Source: Halorubrum yunnanense (lineage in GTDB: Archaea; Halobacteriota; Halobacteria; Halobacteriales; Haloferacaceae). Taken from it: a DNA stretch of 64,000 nt. The stretch lies in contig NZ_JAODIX010000019.1 in NCBI RefSeq assembly GCF_026586675.1, positions 131,603-195,602 on the forward strand, in the 5' to 3' direction. Below, one piece after another: positions 43,099-52,288 of the stretch. The notes beneath the pieces were generated by a model. It ran no database searches and was not told where the DNA came from. It worked only from the letters and a program-made list of their open reading frames with translations. The first letter of the stretch is position 1, and each line of letters begins with the position of its first letter. A program made the translations under genes and the position numbers.

Positions 43099-44103
43099 TC
43101 AGAGGAACCCGACGAGCCCCGTCGCCTTCGCGAGCGGGACGCCGGCGACGACGGAGCCGATCAGGTAGCCGCTGATGGCGCCGCCGTTCAGCAGAGGGAG
43201 CCCGGCGTGCGGCCGGCCCTTTATCACCCAGCTCATCAGCACGAGCAGCCCGGCGAGGCTCCCGACCATCGCGAGCAGCGCCGGGAGGTTGATCCCGACG
43301 AGCGGGACCCCGAGCCCGGTCGCGGGCGAGAACGTCGCCGCGCTCGCGACCAGCACGGCCGGGATCACGGCGTCGCCGAGCCCGATGAAAAAGGCGTCCC
43401 GATCCTCGATCGCGGTGGGGTCGGAGACGTCGGCGTCGTCGGGGTCGCTCTCTCCGGCCTCGTTGGGGGTTGCGGGGTCCTCGGCGGCCTCGTCGCCGCC
43501 GAGGTCCGTTTCCTCCCCCTCCTCGTCCCCGGCCAGCAGCGAGTATGACAGCGACAGCGGGATGACGAGCACCACCGGGATGTTCAGGTCCATGACGCCC
43601 TCGGCCAGCGACAGCATGTGCTCCGTGCCGTACACCGAGACGGCGTCGTAGACGGCGAGGACCGCCAGCAGGATCAGCGCCGGGAGCAGCCCGAACGAGA
43701 TGCCGAACAGCCCGGCCGCGCCGGCCCCCATCAACACCCCGGCCGTGTCGATCACGTACCACTCGGGGTAGACGAGCAGCCCGACGCCGACCGCGGCCGC
43801 CGGCACGGTCGCCGCCGCCGGCGACACCAGCGCGGAGAAGACGTACCAGGAGAGCCACGCGGAGGTCCCGACGATGAGGAGCCGGACCGCGCCGTCGAAG
43901 TTGTATTTAAAGGCCGCGAGCATTACGCCCGTCATGACGAGGATCGCGAGGACGTACACGACGCTGTTCGTCGGGTCGTCCGGGTTCTCGACCGCCTGAT
44001 AGCCGCTCTCGGCGAACTCGGGGACCAGTGCCAGCGCGCCGAGCTGGACGGCGAGGAACAGGCCGACGACGAAGGCGACGCCGCGGTACTCGCGGGGGAA
44101 CAT
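43099..44103 (-). CDS. Presenilin-type intramembrane aspartyl protease
   Basis: A 334-residue polytopic membrane protease of the A22/PSH family. The two catalytic aspartates are Asp153 in VYDAVSVYG and Asp244 in IGLGDAVIP; NLPALLAM is the PAL motif. About nine helices are visible, and an acidic cytosolic loop (191-235) separates the sixth and seventh. It cuts membrane-spanning segments. Start ATG is at 44101-44103. No operon partner. Confidence 0.92.
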   Translation of the reverse strand: MFPREYRGVAFVVGLFLAVQLGALALVPEFAESGYQAVENPDDPTNSVVYVLAILVMTGVMLAAFKYNFDGAVRLLIVGTSAWLSWYVFSALVSPAAATVPAAAVGVGLLVYPEWYVIDTAGVLMGAGAAGLFGISFGLLPALILLAVLAVYDAVSVYGTEHMLSLAEGVMDLNIPVVLVIPLSLSYSLLAGDEEGEETDLGGDEAAEDPATPNEAGESDPDDADVSDPTAIEDRDAFFIGLGDAVIPAVLVASAATFSPATGLGVPLVGINLPALLAMVGSLAGLLVLMSWVIKGRPHAGLPLLNGGAISGYLIGSVVAGVPLAKATGLVGFL

Positions 44104-44749
44104 TCGAACGGGAGTTCGGGATCCGAGGGTTTCGTCCTTGCGTTTCGGCCCGGCCTCGGTCGAGGTCGATCCGACCGGCGTCGGTTCGGAAAGCCGCCGA
44201 CTCGTCGCGAGAGGGATCCGGTGCCGCGAACGTCGGTACGGTGACGTCGTCCCGAGTCGCAGAAGGGGTTCGGGTACGGTGTGGGAGCGGGTCGGACCCG
44301 AACCCGAGAGCCGACGGACGACGGACGGTGGAAGCGAGTGTCCGGCCGACCCGCCCGAAGTCGGACGGGCCGGCCGGGCTCGTCCGCGGCGTTTACCACC
44401 AACTCGATCCGAAACAAGAAGCTATCGCCCGGATTATCGGAAGCGATACTGGACGCCGACGCCGGCCGCGGCTACAGGGAGCACGGCGCGGAGAGGTAAC
44501 TGGAGTGAAGCGGAGAGCGGGAAGGCGAGTTGAGGCGAAGGTGGGCGGGAGGCGGGCGGGCGGCAGCCGGACAGCGGACCCCCGGGCTGTCGTCGGCGTC
44601 GCCGCCCGAGTGGTCGGGACAGGCGCGTTGTGTTGTCGCCGAACTCCAACGAGAAAAGCGTCGGACTTCGGCATGTGTATGTAAGCGCTTCTCCGGTATA
44701 AACCAGGCGGTTCCGACACGTCGGTCGCGGTCCGAACGCGGGGCGGGGG
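44104..44749. other. Gene-free region, 646 nt
   Basis: No protein is convincing here. Frames are arginine-rich and low in Asp/Glu, unlike the proteins of this genome. A TATA-like TTTATA on the minus strand at 44698-44703 could drive an RNA starting near 44674. TATCGC (44423-44428) and GCGATA (44443-44448) form a possible short stem. No match to tRNA, SRP RNA or RNase P RNA was recognised by eye. Confidence 0.5.
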
Positions 44750-45556
44750 TCAGCGCCGGTCCCGCAGCGCGGGGAACTCCTCGCGCACCGACGCCACGCG
44801 CTCCGGGTCGACCTCGGCGGTCACCGTCGCCGGCTCCTCCCCCGCGGACGCGAGCGTGGTCCCCCACGGGTCGTAGACGGCCGTCCGCCCGCAGAGCGCG
44901 TCGCCGTCGAAGGCGCCGCTCCCGTTGACGGCGGCGACGTACGCGAGGTTCTCGATGGCGCGTGCCCGACCGAGCGTCCGCCAGTGCTCCACGCGCGGGT
45001 ACGGCCACGCGCTCGGCACCAGCACGCACTCGACGCCGGCTTCGACCATCTCGCGGAACTGCTCCGGGAACCGGAGGTCGTAACACGTCGTCACGCCGAG
45101 CCGGACGCCCTCTAAGTCGATCACCGGGACCCGCTCGCCGGGCACCATCCGGTCGGTCTCCTCGGAGCCGTAGCCGAACAGGTGGTGCTTCCGGTAGACG
45201 AGCCGGCGCTCCCCCTCGCGGTCGAAGAGGACCGCCGCGTTCGCGAGCCCCGCTCCGGCCGGAACGTCGATCCCGTCCGCGGCGGAGGCCCCGAGGTCCT
45301 CGACGACCGTCCCCGCGAGGACGTTGACGTCGCCGTCGGCCGCGGCCGCCGCGAACCGCGACAGCCGGTCGCCGGCGAGGCTCTCGGCCGCACGGGCGTA
45401 CGCCTCGAACGCGAAGTAGCCGACGTCGAACAGCTCCGGGAGGACCACCAGGTCCGCCCCGTCGGCGGCGGCCTCTCGCACCCGTTCGATCGCGCTCTCG
45501 ACGTTGTCAGCGACCGCGCCTCCCTCGACGCCGAGCTGGACGCAGGCTATCTTCAT
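44750..45556 (-). CDS. Carbon-nitrogen hydrolase (nitrilase superfamily)
   Basis: A 268-residue amidase-type enzyme. The Glu-Lys-Cys triad is Glu41 (LPELFD), Lys123 (YRKHHLFG) and Cys158 (TTCYDLRFPE). Members hydrolyse amides such as omega-amido acids or N-carbamoyl compounds; the exact substrate is not predictable. The start overlaps the SRPBCC gene by 4 nt. Confidence 0.92.
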   Translation of the reverse strand: MKIACVQLGVEGGAVADNVESAIERVREAAADGADLVVLPELFDVGYFAFEAYARAAESLAGDRLSRFAAAAADGDVNVLAGTVVEDLGASAADGIDVPAGAGLANAAVLFDREGERRLVYRKHHLFGYGSEETDRMVPGERVPVIDLEGVRLGVTTCYDLRFPEQFREMVEAGVECVLVPSAWPYPRVEHWRTLGRARAIENLAYVAAVNGSGAFDGDALCGRTAVYDPWGTTLASAGEEPATVTAEVDPERVASVREEFPALRDRR

Positions 45557-45981
45557 ACCGCGGAGCCCAGGGAGGCGCGGAGCGCGTCCTCGAGGTTGTC
45601 GAGCTCCGCGTCGAAGTTGCGCTCGAAGAACGACTCGACCCCCGGGAGCCGACCGTTGACGACGAACTCGTTGGCCAGCCGACAGCTCCCGTCGGCCTCG
45701 GTGATCGTGTGCTCGCCGGTCACGCGGAACGCCTTCGACTTCCCGACGAACTTCACCCGGTTCGGCGGGTCGCGCTCGACCTCCTCGGTCTCGACGGAGA
45801 TCGTCGATCGGATCATCGGTATCGGGAGCGCGACGTGCCAGGTCGCGCGCCTTTCGTCGTGGACCTCGAAGGTGTCGACCACGCTGATCGCGCCGGCGCG
45901 CTTCTCGGCGTCCGAGATGAACGCCCACACGTCTTCCGCGGGCGCGTCGAACTCGAACGTCCGGGAGACTCGGACGGTCAT
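45553..45981 (-). CDS. SRPBCC/polyketide-cyclase-type protein
   Basis: A 142-residue START-like protein with the helix-grip fold: MTVRVSRTFEFDAPAEDVWAF at the N-terminus and a long C-terminal helix. Ligands are typically hydrophobic molecules. It overlaps the nitrilase gene by 4 nt, so the two are cotranscribed. Whether they act on a common compound is unknown. Confidence 0.85.
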   Translation of the reverse strand: MTVRVSRTFEFDAPAEDVWAFISDAEKRAGAISVVDTFEVHDERRATWHVALPIPMIRSTISVETEEVERDPPNRVKFVGKSKAFRVTGEHTITEADGSCRLANEFVVNGRLPGVESFFERNFDAELDNLEDALRASLGSAV

Positions 45982-46111
45982 ACCCCCCTGTTGGTGCCAC
46001 GGGGTTTAAAAACACGCGAGTCCGGCAGGACGGGGACGGCGGGGGTCCGGTAGGATGCGGGAGGTCCGGCAGAAAGGACGAAGAGAGTTCGACGCCACCG
46101 CGTCCCCGACC

Positions 46112-46339
46112 TCAGCCCTGAGGGGTCACGCGCCACGTCGTCGACCGCGCTCGGCCCCACTTCTCGATGTCGACGTCGTCGGACTTCTCTGCGAGTCGGG
46201 GGAGCCGCGAGCCGACCTGCTTGGCCGTGAGGCCGATGGCGTCGGCGATCGTCTTCGAGCGGACGTACCGCTCGCCACGGGTGACGCTGTCCGTGAGGTA
46301 CGCGAGGATCCGCTGCTCCTCCTCGGTGTACTCGCTCAT
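46112..46339 (-). CDS. Small winged-helix protein
   Basis: A 75-residue winged-helix domain: EEEQRILAYLTDSV, then IADAIGLTAKQVGSRLPRLAEK as the recognition helix and a short wing with TTWRVTP. A DNA-binding role is likely. From memory it resembles a widespread haloarchaeal small family (DUF7123 type). Targets unknown. Confidence 0.75.
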   Translation of the reverse strand: MSEYTEEEQRILAYLTDSVTRGERYVRSKTIADAIGLTAKQVGSRLPRLAEKSDDVDIEKWGRARSTTWRVTPQG

Positions 46340-46391
46340 ATCGCTAACGTTGGTGTCTGACGTCCTTAACGGTTTCTCGTCGCTCGGCCGC

Positions 46392-46574
46392 TCAATCGAA
46401 CAGCTGTACGGCGGCGACCGAACAGAGGGCGAAGACGAACGCCGCCGCGAACCCCCACGCGCGACCGATCTGCGACGGGTACCCGAACATTAGCACTGTA
46501 CCGACGAGCGCGACGGCCCCCAACGCGAGCGCCACGCCGATCTCCATGTCTGAGTCGATGGATGCCTCGCTCAT
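46392..46574 (-). CDS. Small membrane protein, two helices
   Basis: A 60-residue protein with two hydrophobic helices (about 12-30 and 38-58) separated by a short basic loop (PSQIGRAWG). Topology and function unknown. It lies between the small winged-helix gene and the PhoU-type gene on the same strand. Confidence 0.6.
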   Translation of the reverse strand: MSEASIDSDMEIGVALALGAVALVGTVLMFGYPSQIGRAWGFAAAFVFALCSVAAVQLFD

Positions 46575-46643
46575 ACCCGTCGCTTCGCGGGCGGCTACTT
46601 AGTTCATGCGAAGGACGCGACCGCACCGACGAGACCGCCTCTC

Positions 46644-47675
46644 TCAGATGATCTCGACGTGTTCGGACTCCTCGTTGAGCGCGAGGTTCGCGGCGATCTC
46701 GGCGTTCCGCATCGCGTACTCGGCGGTGTGCTGGAGGCTCACGAGCACCTCCCGGGTCATCAGCAGCGTCTCGTTGTCGAGGTCGTCGGGCAGCTCGCCG
46801 AGGATCCCCTGCTCGCGGTCCTCGAGGCGGGCGAACAGGTCGCGGCACTCGACGGTGAGGTCGTAGTCGCGCTCGACGACCGCCCGGACCGCGACCGCCG
46901 TCAGCTCGTCCACCTGGTCGGTGAACTCGCGGACCTGGCGCATTGTCGCGCTGTCGACGTCGAGGGTGTGACCGTCGGCCTCCATCACGATGTCGGCGAT
47001 ATCCTCCGCGTTGTCGGCGGTGAGCTCCAGGTTCTTCGCCACGGAGCGGTAGCCGATGAGGGGGAACCCCTCCTCTAAGCCTATCGCGCGCGCGAGGTTC
47101 GGGTTCTGGTACGCCGTGAAGATGAGCCGCAGGAGGAGCACGAATATCTTGTTCGCCTGCCGCTCGCGGTTGAGCGCGCGCTGCGCGAGGTCGGGGTTGC
47201 CGTGGGCGAGCGCCTTCACCGCCTCGCCGCGCATCGTCGACCCCGTGTTTTCCAGCCGCTCGAGCAGGTTGTCGAGGGTGAAGTCCTCCGGGTCGACCGA
47301 ACACCGGATGGAGATGTCCTCCGGCGTCTCCTCGATGACGCCGAGCCCCATCAGCTGCGTTTCGGCTTTATAAACCGCGTTGATATGCTCGCTGTCGAGC
47401 GTGCCCTCGCTCCGGACGTGGATCACGCGCCGCCCGAGCACGTACTGCGCGACGATAGCGCGCTCCAGCGACCGCGCGTCGAGCCCGTCGGCGTTGATGA
47501 CCGCCTCCGACTCCTCCGTGCTCACCGACTCCGGGAGCACGGTGAGCGTTCCTTTCCCCCCCATCCGGAGCGACACCTCGTCGCCCTTGTTGACGCCGTG
47601 TTCCTGCGCCCACTCGGCGGGGAGGGTCATCGCCAGCGTCGACGGACCCAGCCGTTGGACCTTCCGCGTTTCCAT
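46644..47675 (-). CDS. PhoU-type regulator with N-terminal AbrB-like domain
   Basis: A 343-residue regulator. Residues 1-45 form a SpoVT-AbrB DNA-binding domain (METRKVQRLGPSTLAMTLPAEW), and two PhoU helical domains follow (about 110-335). In archaea this architecture is linked to phosphate uptake control. ATG 47675 is the family-typical start; GTG 47699 with a TATA-like element 26 nt upstream is an alternative. No phosphate transport gene is nearby. It is divergent from the CheY-like gene. Confidence 0.88.
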   Translation of the reverse strand: METRKVQRLGPSTLAMTLPAEWAQEHGVNKGDEVSLRMGGKGTLTVLPESVSTEESEAVINADGLDARSLERAIVAQYVLGRRVIHVRSEGTLDSEHINAVYKAETQLMGLGVIEETPEDISIRCSVDPEDFTLDNLLERLENTGSTMRGEAVKALAHGNPDLAQRALNRERQANKIFVLLLRLIFTAYQNPNLARAIGLEEGFPLIGYRSVAKNLELTADNAEDIADIVMEADGHTLDVDSATMRQVREFTDQVDELTAVAVRAVVERDYDLTVECRDLFARLEDREQGILGELPDDLDNETLLMTREVLVSLQHTAEYAMRNAEIAANLALNEESEHVEII

Positions 47676-47755
47676 GCCGTCAGATACCGCCGGATACACC
47701 TTAACGTTGTTCCTATGTTCATTATACGCTTCGTCGAATATACAAGGGATTGGTA

Positions 47756-47796
47756 CGCGGGTCGACGGCGCTCCGCGGGTCGACGGCGCTCCGCGG
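47756..47796. repeat. 18-bp tandem repeat (two units and a part)
   Basis: CGCGGGTCGACGGCGCTC at 47756-47773 is repeated exactly at 47774-47791, followed by CGCGG. The array is between the phoU-type and CheY-like genes, upstream of the latter's start, and could be a binding site or slippage product. Confidence 0.9.
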
Positions 47797-47851
47797 AACC
47801 GGACGCCGGCGGATCCGCGCGCTTTTTGAGTCCAGCCACCGACTCCTATCT

Positions 47852-48211
47852 ATGACCGAGCGGGTGCTCGTCGTCGACGACTCCTCCTTCCAGCGGACCG
47901 TGGTTCGGGACGCGCTGGAGGGGTCGTTCGACGTCGTCGGCGAGGCGGAGAACGGCGCGGAGGCCGTGGAGCTGTTCGAGGCCCACGAGCCCGACGCCGT
48001 GTCGATGGACGTCGTGATGCCGGAGATGACCGGAATCGAGGCCACGCGGGCCATCAAGGAACGCTGGCCCGACACCGTGATCGTGATGTGCACGAGCGTC
48101 GACCAGCAGGAGAAGATGATGGAGGCCGTGAAGGCCGGCGCCGACGGCTACGTCACCAAGCCGGTCGACCCCGATGAACTGGTCCCCGAGATGAAGAGTC
48201 ACCTCGGCTGA
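47852..48211 (+). CDS. CheY-like single-domain response regulator
   Basis: A 119-residue receiver domain. The phosphorylation pocket is complete: Asp9, Asp10, Asp53 (SMDVVMPEM), Thr81 and Lys103 (TKPVD). There is no output domain, so it acts by binding partners, as CheY does. No histidine kinase or che gene is adjacent. ATG 47852 starts the fold. It is divergent from the PhoU-type gene. Confidence 0.9.
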   Translation: MTERVLVVDDSSFQRTVVRDALEGSFDVVGEAENGAEAVELFEAHEPDAVSMDVVMPEMTGIEATRAIKERWPDTVIVMCTSVDQQEKMMEAVKAGADGYVTKPVDPDELVPEMKSHLG

Positions 48212-48244
48212 GCGCGCTCCCCTCCCGCTCGATCGCCCCGGGAC

Positions 48245-48625
48245 TCACGCCGGGTCGAACGACCGGAGGATCGACGAGAGCGCGCTGGTGAGCTCCTCGA
48301 ACCGGTCCATCTCCATCGAGTCGGTCGTCACCCAGATCCCGTGTTCCCCGGTTATCACCCGCGTGAGATACCCGTTCTCGAACACGCGGACCGTGAACTG
48401 GTAATCGCCCAGCTGCGTGTTGGCGTACAGCGACTGCGAGTGGAACCCCTGGCGCTCGTTCTCCGCGAAGCCGACGAGGTCTGCCGTCCGGCTCAGGTCG
48501 CTGCGGAGGTACAGCTGCGTGACCTCGTTCTCGGTGAAGTACGTGAGGCTCCGGAGCTCGTCCCCGATCGCGGTCCGCGTCGCGCTGAGCAGTTCGTCGA
48601 CCTGGGAGTCGGGTGGCTGTGACAT
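48245..48625 (-). CDS. Conserved haloarchaeal protein
   Basis: A 126-residue soluble acidic protein with an alpha+beta composition. RSLTYFTENEVTQLYLRSDL near residues 25-44 is probably a conserved core. No motif for an enzyme or DNA binding is visible. It may be a DUF7522-type protein, but I am not certain. It is transcribed opposite to and just after the CheY-like gene. Confidence 0.7.
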   Translation of the reverse strand: MSQPPDSQVDELLSATRTAIGDELRSLTYFTENEVTQLYLRSDLSRTADLVGFAENERQGFHSQSLYANTQLGDYQFTVRVFENGYLTRVITGEHGIWVTTDSMEMDRFEELTSALSSILRSFDPA

Positions 48626-48769
48626 GTTCACACGATCTGTCGTCGGATATATGAGCGTATGGGTGGCCGCAGGACCGGCGACGGAGCGCCGCCTCGACTC
48701 GACCGCCCCGGACTCGATTCGCCGCGCCGGAAGGGCAGAGTTTAGGGACTCCCCCGCCGTCGACCCGCC

Positions 48770-49768
48770 ATGAGCGACTACGACGACGTCTGCGTCCTCC
48801 TGCCCACGATGGACGAAGTCGAGACGGTCGCGCGCGTCGTCGGCGCCTTCCGCGACGTCGGGATCGAGGAGGTCCTCGTGATCGACGGCGGCTCCACCGA
48901 TGGGACGCGGGCGGCCGCCACCGAGGCCGGTGCCCGCGTCGTCGAGCAGTCCGGCCGCGGAAAGGGACAGGCGGTCCGCGAGGCGGTGCGCGAGCACGTC
49001 GACGCGCAGTACGTCGTGATGGCTGACGCCGACGCGACGTACGACGCGGCCGACGTCGACGCGATGCTTGATCCCCTGTTCGCCGGCGAGGCCGACCACG
49101 TCATCGGGAATCGCTTCGCCGACATGCGGCCGGGGGCGATGACCCGACTGAACCGGATCGGCAACCGGATCATCAACCTCGCGTTCCGCGGGATCCACAG
49201 GGAGGGCTACCGGGACATCCTCTCGGGGTACCGGGCGTTCACCCGGGAGTCGTTCCTCCGACTCCACCTCACCGCTGACGGGTTCGGGGTCGAGACCGAG
49301 ATGGCGGTCGAATGCGTCAAAAACCAGGTCCCGGTCGCGGTCGTTCCGGTCACCTACCGCGAGCGCCCCGGCGGCTCCGCGACCAACCTCCATCCCATCC
49401 GCGACGGCGGCGTGATCTTCCTGGAGCTGTATCGGAAGGCGAAGACGAACAACCCCCTGTTCTACTTCGGCAGCGTCGGCGCGGTTTCGACCGCGGCGGG
49501 CGCGGTCATGACCGCGTACGTCCTCTACGAATGGCTCGTGTTTCGCGTGACTCACGAAGTGATCACCATCGGTGCCGTCGGTGCGGCCATCCTCGGGATC
49601 CAACTGCTGATCTTCGGCGTGCTCGCGGACATGATCCTCTCGCTGCACCGCGAACAGGTGGCGCGGCTCGAGCGGGCACTCGGGGAGCGCGACTCCGACG
49701 AGCCGCGCGAGACAGATGAGTCGCGCGGGCGGGACGAGGTCGAGCGGTCGATCGAGGGGGACGACTGA
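48770..49768 (+). CDS. aglJ: GT2-family glycosyltransferase, AglJ type
   Basis: A 332-residue transferase. The catalytic GT2 domain has VLLPTMDEVETV, VIDGGSTDGT, DADATYD (metal-binding DxD) and a conserved GGSATN loop. Two C-terminal membrane helices (about 235-300) and a charged tail follow. AglJ adds the first hexose to dolichol phosphate in N-glycosylation of the S-layer protein in Haloferax. No other agl gene is in the window. Confidence 0.9.
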   Translation: MSDYDDVCVLLPTMDEVETVARVVGAFRDVGIEEVLVIDGGSTDGTRAAATEAGARVVEQSGRGKGQAVREAVREHVDAQYVVMADADATYDAADVDAMLDPLFAGEADHVIGNRFADMRPGAMTRLNRIGNRIINLAFRGIHREGYRDILSGYRAFTRESFLRLHLTADGFGVETEMAVECVKNQVPVAVVPVTYRERPGGSATNLHPIRDGGVIFLELYRKAKTNNPLFYFGSVGAVSTAAGAVMTAYVLYEWLVFRVTHEVITIGAVGAAILGIQLLIFGVLADMILSLHREQVARLERALGERDSDEPRETDESRGRDEVERSIEGDD

Positions 49769-49853
49769 CACCGATCGTCGGCCCGTCGACACCGACCCCC
49801 GGCGCCCGGCCCGGAGGCACATGGTTTATTTCGACTCGCTGAGATAAGCGCCC

Positions 49854-50975
49854 ATGGATGAGAAGCGGCTCGTCATCGCCCTCTTCGGCATCGCGGTCGC
49901 GCTCGTCGTCGGGTTCATCGGGTACCGGTTCATCGCCCCCCTCACGGTCGCCGTGTTCCTCTACTACTCGACGCGGCGGCTCTTCCACCGGCTCGAACGC
50001 TTCCGGCTCCCGGCGCGCGTCCGGGCTGTCGCCTCCCTGTCGCTCATCGGGGTCCCGCTGATCGGCCTCATCGGCTACACCGTCCTGCTGGTGTTGATCG
50101 AGGCCCGCCGGTTCATCGGCCGGTACCCGGTCGCCGAGACGGTCGGCGCCGAGAACTCCTGGGTCGGGGACCTGGCCCGGCTCTCGAACCCCACCCTCGA
50201 CGGGGCCGTCGGCGCGTATCGCTCCGGGCAACTCGACCCGCTGATCGAGTTCGTCTCCGAGCAGGCGCCGCTCCTGGCGAGCACGCTCGGCGGGCTCGCC
50301 CTCAACCTCCTGATCGTCGTCGTCGTCACGTACTACCTGCTGCTCGACGGCTCGAAGTTCCACGAGTGGCTCCTCACGTTCGACGACGACGCGGTGGTTC
50401 GCGAATACCTCGAGACGGCCGACGCCGAGCTGGAGGCGGTGCTGTACGGGAACCTGCTCAACGTCATCGCCATCTCGATCATCGCGGTCATCACGTACAC
50501 CGCGTACAACGTGGTCGCGCCGACACCTGTCGAGGTCCCGTATCCGGCGCTCGCGGGCGCGCTCACCGGCATCGCGAGCCTGATCCCAGTGATCGGAATG
50601 AAGATCGTGTACGTCCCGCTGGCGGCGGTGACCTCGGTACCGACGGTCCTCGACGGCAGTGACCTCGCGCTGCTCGCCTACGTGGCCGGCTTCCTCGTCG
50701 TCGCGGCGGTCGTCGTCGACACGGTCCCCGACATCGTGCTCCGGCCGTACTTCAGCGGGGAGACGACCCACGTCGGGCTGCTCATGCTCGCGTACATCTT
50801 CGGCCCGGTCGTCTTCGGCTTCCACGGGCTGTTCCTCGCGCCGATCGTGTTGGTGTTGGCGCTCACGTTCGCCAGCACGGCGCTGGTCCGACTGCTCGGC
50901 GGCAACCCCGACGAGGCCGGCGCCGAGCGCCCCGCGTCGGTTCCCCAGGGACAGCGGCGGCTCGACGAGTTCTGA
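49854..50975 (+). CDS. AI-2E family transporter-like protein
   Basis: A 373-residue membrane protein with about seven to eight helices and an extracytosolic or cytosolic domain between the third and fourth. It belongs to the PF01594 (AI-2E/YdiK) family; members include TqsA and Na+/H+ antiporters. Autoinducer-2 export is not established in archaea, so the substrate is unknown. It lies 85 nt after aglJ on the same strand. Confidence 0.9.
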   Translation: MDEKRLVIALFGIAVALVVGFIGYRFIAPLTVAVFLYYSTRRLFHRLERFRLPARVRAVASLSLIGVPLIGLIGYTVLLVLIEARRFIGRYPVAETVGAENSWVGDLARLSNPTLDGAVGAYRSGQLDPLIEFVSEQAPLLASTLGGLALNLLIVVVVTYYLLLDGSKFHEWLLTFDDDAVVREYLETADAELEAVLYGNLLNVIAISIIAVITYTAYNVVAPTPVEVPYPALAGALTGIASLIPVIGMKIVYVPLAAVTSVPTVLDGSDLALLAYVAGFLVVAAVVVDTVPDIVLRPYFSGETTHVGLLMLAYIFGPVVFGFHGLFLAPIVLVLALTFASTALVRLLGGNPDEAGAERPASVPQGQRRLDEF

Positions 50976-51054
50976 GCCCGGGGGACGCCACGCAGACCTC
51001 CTCACGACCGCCGAGCCGAAGAGATAAGCCCCCGCTCGCCGACCGGGGTGACGT

Positions 51055-52200
51055 ATGCGCCTTCACGTCATCGGTCTCGGCGGCGCCGGTGGCCGGATCG
51101 TCGACCGGCTCGCGGCCGATCACGGCAGCGACCGGTTCCTGCAGGGGATCAACGCGTTCGACACGGACGCGGCGGCCCTCGACGCGCTCCGGTCGATCGA
51201 CGAGTCGCGCCGCTACCGCTTCGGCGACGCGGCCGACGGGAGCGGACTCGACGGGGACCTCCACGCCGCCCGGCGGCTCGGGGACGCCCACGCGAGCGAG
51301 CTCGGCCGCGTCATGGATGACGAGAACCCGTCGATCGCAGAGGCGTTCGCGCTCGTCGTCGGTCTCGGGGGCGGCGCGGGCGCCGGGGCCGCGCCGGCGC
51401 TCGCCGAGGAGCTGTCGCGGCTCTACGACGCCCCGGTGTACGCCGTCGGCCTGCTCCCGACGCCCGCGGAGTCGGCGGCCAGCGAGGTCGACCCCGTCCG
51501 CGGGAGCGCGACCGACCCCGGGGAGCGCGAGCCCGACAGCCCGCTGGCGGAGAAGAACGCGGCCAGAACGCTCGACGCCCTCTCGGACCGCTGCGCGGCC
51601 GTCTTCCCGTTCGACAACGACGCGTGGCTCCGGCCGGGCGAGAATCTCCCCGACGCCCGGGACCGGTTGAACGGCGTCGTCGCCGAGCGGGTCGCGGCGC
51701 TGTTCGGGGCCGGCGAGTCGGACGACGAGACGTCGACCCCGCAGCAGGTGCTCGACGCGAGCGACGTCGCCCGCGCGGTCGGGGACGACGGGGAGATCGC
51801 CGCGCTCGGCCACGCGACGCAGGCGGTCGACGCGCCGGAGTCGGGGTCGCGGTTCGGGCTCGGGCTGTTCGGCTCGGACGAGCCCGCCGAGGTCGACACC
51901 AGCGCCGCGGTGTCGGCGATCGAGACGACGATCCGGAAGGCGGCCCGCGGGAAGTCGACCGTCGAGGTCCCCGACGGGCGCGCGGACCGGACGCTGCTCG
52001 TCGTCGGCGGGCCGGCGGCGTGGCTCAACCGACAGGCGATCGCCGACGGCCGGCGGTGGCTCGCCGAGGAGACCGGGTCGGACGCGATCTTGAGCGGGGA
52101 CGCGCCGCAGCCGGACGCGGAGGCGGTGTTCGCCGTCGTGCTGCGCTCGGGGATCGACGAGCCGGCGCGGCTCCGGGAGATCCGGGAGTCTATCGCGTGA
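51055..52200 (+). CDS. Divergent tubulin/FtsZ-superfamily protein
   Basis: A 381-residue protein of the tubulin/FtsZ superfamily. MRLHVIGLGGAGGRIV is the first nucleotide-binding loop. The tubulin signature GGGTGSG reads GGGAGAG (residues 105-111), so the usual Thr and Ser are lost. The C-terminal half is only distantly like FtsZ and includes an insert rich in Asp/Glu. It is not canonical FtsZ1, FtsZ2 or CetZ; haloarchaea have such outlying members. GTP binding and polymerisation are uncertain. Confidence 0.8.
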   Translation: MRLHVIGLGGAGGRIVDRLAADHGSDRFLQGINAFDTDAAALDALRSIDESRRYRFGDAADGSGLDGDLHAARRLGDAHASELGRVMDDENPSIAEAFALVVGLGGGAGAGAAPALAEELSRLYDAPVYAVGLLPTPAESAASEVDPVRGSATDPGEREPDSPLAEKNAARTLDALSDRCAAVFPFDNDAWLRPGENLPDARDRLNGVVAERVAALFGAGESDDETSTPQQVLDASDVARAVGDDGEIAALGHATQAVDAPESGSRFGLGLFGSDEPAEVDTSAAVSAIETTIRKAARGKSTVEVPDGRADRTLLVVGGPAAWLNRQAIADGRRWLAEETGSDAILSGDAPQPDAEAVFAVVLRSGIDEPARLREIRESIA

Positions 52201-52288
52201 CCGCCGAAAGGGTCGGACCGTCTGGCGCGGCCCGGGCGACTCTCCACCCACCCGAATCGATTAACCCCTTGTGGCGCCCAGAACGGTC

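Noticed and set aside
44393-44674. 93-residue minus-strand frame with a TATA box at the right distance
   Set aside because: Arginine-rich with almost no Asp or Glu, unlike proteins of this organism; kept only as a hint of an RNA.
44104-44749. SRP RNA or RNase P RNA
   Set aside because: The conserved SRP tetraloop region and the RNase P core words could not be found on either strand.
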